Part shown: one piece after another, positions 9,301-15,300 of the stretch
How positions within the stretch are numbered: the first letter of the stretch is position 1
How the letters are laid out: every line of letters begins with the position of its first letter
From: Magnetococcales bacterium
Lineage (GTDB): Bacteria; Pseudomonadota; Magnetococcia; Magnetococcales; DC0425bin3
Length of the DNA stretch: 33,767 bases
Direction: 5' to 3'
NCBI GenBank assembly: GCA_015229045.1
Contig: JADGCJ010000026.1
Coordinates: 1 to 33,767 of the forward strand
Made by a program: the position numbers and the translations under genes
The notes under the pieces: model-generated
Told to the model about the DNA's origin: nothing
Seen by the model: the letters and a program-made list of their open reading frames with translations, nothing else
Databases searched by the model: none

Positions 9301-12300
9301 TTGCTCCTCTTCTGGAGAGGCTGCACGGGCAGCATGCAACCCTGCTGGCAGCCCAGGAGCGGCAGTTACGGGAGATTCTGGCGGCAGAGCTGGGGCGGCG
9401 GGATGCTTGGTCAGCTCACCCGGATCGGGCCTCGACAGCCTCCCCGGGGTTGGACATGCAGCCCGTTCTGGCAGAGTTGCGCAGCCAGAGTGCAGCCTTG
9501 CTGGCGGCCCAGGAAGAGGTATTGCGGGATCTCCTCGGGACAGAGCGTTTACAGGAACTCCTGGCCGCCGGGCGCCAAAGTCTGGAGCCGGTGCTGGCCG
9601 AGGTGCGCGAGGCGTTGACAGCCGATCGTCTCGACCTGGATTCCTTGTTGGTGGTGATGCGCGAGCAGGGCGAGAGCCTGGCGCAGCGGCAATCACGCAC
9701 CCTGCACGAGATACTCGACGCCGTGGCGGTGCGTGGCGACGATGGCGGTGTTTCCCTTGATCCGCTCTTGGCAGCCGTGAAGGCGGAAGGGGAGCGCGTT
9801 CTGGTGCGCCAGGATGAGCTGGTGCGGCAGGCGTTGACGGGTCTGACCTCCGAGCTGAAGGCGGCGGTGGGCAGCGAACAGTTGGCGCGGGATCTGTCCC
9901 GGAGCATCAAAAGCGAGTCTGCTGCATTGGGGGAGCAGCTCTCCAGGCGGGTTGACGAGGTGGGAGAGCGACTTCCATCCCTGGAGAAGCGTCTGACGGA
10001 ACACCTCGGCGCGGTCGGCGGGCAGCTTGTTCCTCTGGAGGAGCGTCTGACTGAACGCATGGGCGCGGTGGAGGGTCGGCTTGTTCCCATGCTGGAGGGA
10101 GTGCAGGGCCAGAGTGCAACCCTGAGCGCCCTGGAAGGGAAGAGTACGATCCTGGGTGAGCAACTGGACGCGGTGGAAGGCCACCTGGCCCCCGTTTTGG
10201 CGACCTTGCAGGGTCAGAGTGCAGCCCTGAGCGCCCTGGAAGGGAAGAGTACGGCCCTGGGCGAACAATTGGGCGCGGTGGAGGGTCGACTTGTCCCCAT
10301 ACTGGAGGGAGTGCAGGGTCAGAGTGCAGCCCTGAACGCCCTGGAAGGGAAGAGTGCAGCCCTGGGCGAGCAACTGGGCGTGGTGGGGAGAGAGATTGCT
10401 CCTCTTCTGGAGAGGCTGCACGGGCAGCATGCAACCCTGCTGGCAGCCCAGGAGCGGCAGTTACGGGAGATTCTGGCGGCAGAGCTGGGGCGGCGGGATG
10501 CTTGGTCAGCTCACCCGGATCGGGCCTCGACAGCCTCCCCGGGGTTGGACATGCAGCCCGTTCTGGCAGAGTTGCGCAGCCAGAGTGCAGCCTTGCTGGC
10601 GGCCCAGGAAGAGGTATTGCGGGATCTCCTCGGGACAGAGCGTTTACAGGAACTCCTGGCCGCCGGGCGCCAAAGTCTGGAGCCGGTGCTGGCCGAGGTG
10701 CGCGAGGCGTTGACAGCCGATCGTCTCGACCTGGATTCCTTGTTGGTGGTGATGCGCGAGCAGGGCGAGAGCCTGGCGCAGCGGCAATCACGCACCCTGC
10801 ACGAGATACTCGACGCCGTGGCGGTGCGTGGCGACGATGGCGGTGTTTCCCTTGATCCGCTCTTGGCAGCCGTGAAGGCGGAAGGGGAGCGCGTTCTGGT
10901 GCGCCAGGATGAGCTGGTGCGGCAGGCGTTGACGGGTCTGACCTCCGAGCTGAAGGCGGCGGTGGGCAGCGAACAGTTGGCGCGGGATCTGTCCCGGAGC
11001 ATCAAAAGCGAGTCTGCTGCATTGGGGGAGCAGCTCTCCAGGCGGGTTGACGAGGTGGGAGAGCGACTTCCATCCCTGGAGAAGCGTCTGACGGAACACC
11101 TCGGCGCGGTCGGCGGGCAGCTTGTTCCTCTGGAGGAGCGTCTGGCTGAACGCATGGGCGCGGTGGAGGGTCGGCTTGTTCCCATGCTGGAGGGAGTGCA
11201 GGGCCAGAGTGCAACCCTGAGCGCCCTGGAAGGGAAGAGTACGATCCTGGGCGAGCAACTGGGCGTGGTGGAGGGCCATCTGGCCCCTGTTCTGGCGACC
11301 TTGCAGGGCCAGAGTGCAACCCTGAGCGCCTTGGAAGAGACGAGCGCGGTCCTGAGCGAGCAACTGGGCGCAGTGGAGGGCCACCTGGCCCCTGTTTTGG
11401 CGACCTTGCAGAGTCAGAGTGCAACCCTGAGCGCCTTGGAAGAGACGAGCGCGGCCCTGGGCGGGCGTTTGGACACGGTGGGGAGAGAACTGAGGCCTCT
11501 TCTCGAGGCGCTGCGTGGGCAGCACGAAGAGCTGCTGGCGGCTCAGGAGCGGCAGCTGCGGGCGGTTTTGGAGGCGGAACTGGGGCGGCGGGATCCCCTG
11601 CTCGCCAATCTGGAAAAGGCCTCGCGGGTCAAACACCCCGAACTGGACCTGCAACCTGTCCTGGCAGAAATGCGCAAGCAGAACAAGGCCCTGCTGGCGG
11701 CCCAGGAGGAGGTGTTGCGGGGTCTGCTGGGTGCGGAGCGCCACCATCTGGAACCGATGCTGACCGAGGTGCGCGAGGCGTTGGCAGCGGATCGGCTCAA
11801 CCTCGATCCTCTGTTGGCGGCGTTGCGCGAGCAGGGCGAGAGCCTGGCGCAACGGCAAGCGCGGACCTTGCACGAGATACTCGATGCCGTGGCGGTACAG
11901 GGCAGCGATGGGGGTGTCTCGCTGGATCCGCTCCTGGCTGCCGTCAAGGCGGAAGGGGAGCGCGTCCTGGTGCGCCAGGATGAGCTGGTGCGTCAGGCGC
12001 TGGCCGGTCTGGTCTCCGAGCTGAAGGCGGCGGTGGGCAGCGAAGAGCTGGCGCGTGACCTGACCAAAACAGTGCGCGAAGAGGGCAGGCAACTTCGCTC
12101 CGAGCAGGAGTGGCTGGTGCGCGAAGCCATGGCGGGTGTCGTCTCCGAGCTGGCTGAACTGAAAGAGACGGTTGTCACGTTGGATCCGGCCCGGCTCATC
12201 AAGGGTGAAGCCGCCTTGTTGGAGGAGCATCTCACCGAGTGGTTGAATGTCCTGGAAGGGGGTATCTCCCCTATTCAGGCGACGTTGCGCAGTCAGCACG

Positions 12301-15300
12301 AGGTGTTGACCGAACGGTTGGCTGCCTTGGGAAGACGGTTCGATCCCCTCCTGACGATGTTGCGCCAGGAGAATGATGCCCTGCTCGCCGCTCACGAGCG
12401 GCAGTTGCGAGAGATTCTCGGGACGGAGCTGGGGCGGCGGGATGCCCTGCTCGCCAATCTGGACCAGGCCTTGACGGAAAAGCCTCCCGCAGTCGATTTG
12501 CAACCCGTTCTGGCCGAGGTGCGTGAGCAGAACGCGGCCTTGCTCGCTGCCCAGGAGGGGGTTCTGCGCGACCTGCTCGGTGCCGGGCGGCACAATCTGG
12601 AGCCGGTTCTGGTCGAGGTGCGCGAGGCGTTGGCGGCTGATCGTCTCAACCTGGATCCGTTGCTGGCGGCCCTGCGGGAGCAGGGGGAGAGCCTCACCGA
12701 ACGGCAATCCCGGGCCATGCAGGAGATATTGACAGCGGTATCGGCGCGTGAGGGTGAGGGGCTTGTCGACCTGGGGCCGCTGCTGGCGCAGTTCAAGGCG
12801 GAAGGGGAGAGGATCCTCGATCGTCAGGATGAGCTGATCCGTCTTACCCTGGACAGCGTTGTCGCTGATTTCCGCTCGGCGATGGGTACCGAAGATTTGA
12901 TCCGCGATCTGACACAAACGGTGCGGGACGAAGGGGCACGACTGCGCGTTGACCAGGAGCAGATGGTGCGTGGCGAGTTTGCCCAGATGGAGGAGCGCCT
13001 GACCGAGCGTGTGGGCATGGAGAGGGTGGGACGGGTCGTCCAGGAACTGCTGGGCAAAGAGCGGCAAAACCTGGAGTCGATGCTGGCCGAGGTACGGGAC
13101 ACCTTGGGTGCGGATCGCTTGAACATGGACCCGTTGCTGGCGGTGCTGCGCGAGCAGGGGGAGAGTCTGGCACAACGGCAATCGCGAACCCTGCATGAGG
13201 TATTGGACGCCGTGGCAGTGCGTGGCGGCGACGGCGGTGTGGCTCTGGAGCCGCTTCTGGCGGCGGTCAAGGCGGAAGGGGAGCGGGTTCTGGTGCGCCA
13301 GGACGAGCTGGTGCGTCAGGCGCTGGGCAACGTGGTGTTCGACCTGAAGGCAGCCGTGGGCAGCGATGACCTGGCCCGCGATCTGGCCCGCACGGTCAGG
13401 TCCGAGGGGGATCGGCTGCGCACCAACCAGGAACAGATGCTGCGCGACCTCCTCTCCAGCGTGGTGGCGGATCTGAAAGAGACCATGGTCACCCTGGATC
13501 CGGCCAGGAGCATCAAGAGTGAATCCCTCCAGTTGGAAAAACACCTGACCGATCAATGGCTCGCGGTGCACGAGCAGATGGGGCCTCTCCTGGAGACGTT
13601 GCAGAGTCAGCAGGAGACCCTGCTGGCGATCTCCGCGAATGTGGCCGGCGTGGGGGGGCAGTCGGGGAGAGAGGCCATCCAGGCAATGTTTCAGGCCCAT
13701 GGTGCGGTGTTGCTGGAGGCCCAGAAACATATCCTGGAGGATGCCGTCGCCGGCATGGTCGAGGCGTTGACAAGGGTGGTGGAGTCGTTGCGGGAACAGG
13801 GCAAGCGGCAAAACGACCACCTGATCCAGACCTTGTCCCAGGCTGGACCCGGAGGTTCTGCCACATCGGAGCATATTGATACCAGCGCGACCTGGATTTT
13901 TGATATTTTTCGGCGTGACATCACGCAACAGCTGGAACGGCAGATCGAGCTGATCAGGGATGCGTCGCTCCCCTCCGCAAGACGGGGAACCTCCATCACC
14001 ACCGGCGAGACCTTCGAGGATCTCGCCCTGGCGCAGGCCGTCGCCGACAGGATTTCCCTGACGCCGGTTTTGCAGGCCATGGAGGATTTTGGTCAGCGTC
14101 TGGCCGACAACCATTTCCAGGCCCTGCAATCAGCTCTGAATGACATGTTGCTGCGGGATGCCGATATCATGCGCGAAGGCCAATCCCGCATGCTGGCCCT
14201 TCAGGAACAGGGGCAGGTGGTGTGGTCACAGGTGGCGGAAGAGCGGCTGCTGGCCCCGGTCATGGAATCCCTGGGCCAGTTGGAAGAGCGTCTGCTCCAG
14301 GCGCGCAGCGTCGGTTCGTTCCCCTCGGGTGAGGTGTTCAGCCCGGTTCAGGATGGGGGTCTCGAACCCCTGGTGGCCATTCTGCGGGAAGAGTCACGCA
14401 AGATGGCTGCCCTCCTGCCGCCGGAGAATCTTCTGGAGCGCATCGCCGGGACCATTCAGGAGTTTGACGAGAGCCTGGTTCAGCAGTTGGTGCAGCGGCT
14501 TTCACCCGCGCCGATCCTGCAGGCCATCGAGCAGCAGCAGGTTCGTCTGGGCGCACTGCTGTCGGATATTCCATCGGGAGAGAAGCTGAAATCGGCCCTG
14601 GATGATCTGCGTTCCGGCATCGAGACGGGTCTGGCTCAGGGGCTTTCGGTGGACAGCGTGGCCGGGATCGTCAAGACCGAAGCCCAACACCTGGCCGAAC
14701 GCATGGCTGCCAGCCAAGAGAGTCTGACCGAACGGTTGCTTCCCCTGAGCGTCGCGCTGGATCAGGCCAGGGCTGATTTGAGCGGCGCGCTGCGCCAGGT
14801 TGGTGCGGAGCTGGGCGACAGGTTGCAGCAGACCCAAACCGGCCTGCTGGAGGGGCAAAAAGAGGTGGTCGAAGAGGTCATGACCCGGCATTGGCATACC
14901 CAGGAGACGCTGTTGAACGACCTGGGGCAGCGGATCGATGCCTCGACCCGGAATCAATCCCTGGTGTTGCATGAAGCCCTGGAGGCGGTCGCGGTACGTG
15001 ATGACGCTGGCCAATTGACCCTGGAACCCGTTCTGGTCTCCGTCAAGGCCGAAGGGGAGCGTCTCATGGCCAGACAGGAGGCGTTGCTGCACTCCCTGCT
15101 GGCCCATGTGCAGGAGGATTTGCACCGCGTGTTGCGCCAGGAGCAACAGGAGGTTACGCAGTTTTTGGCCGCAACTCTGGCTGAGAGCCGCAACTACCTG
15201 CTGGAACTCCTGACCGAAGTTCGCCAGCAGCCGACCGGCCAGGAGGAGAGACACCCCACCGCACAGGAGTGGCAAGAGTGGGAGAGCCGGTTGCTGGCCA

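Noticed and set aside
10788..14129. Very long open frame on the minus strand opposite the giant gene (and similar ones at 14502-17015, 7431-9335 and 805-2328)
   Set aside because: They are mirror frames of GC-rich repeated coding sequence, with Gln-, Arg- and Leu-rich low-complexity products, no ribosome binding sites and no domains. The plus-strand genes have clear domains.
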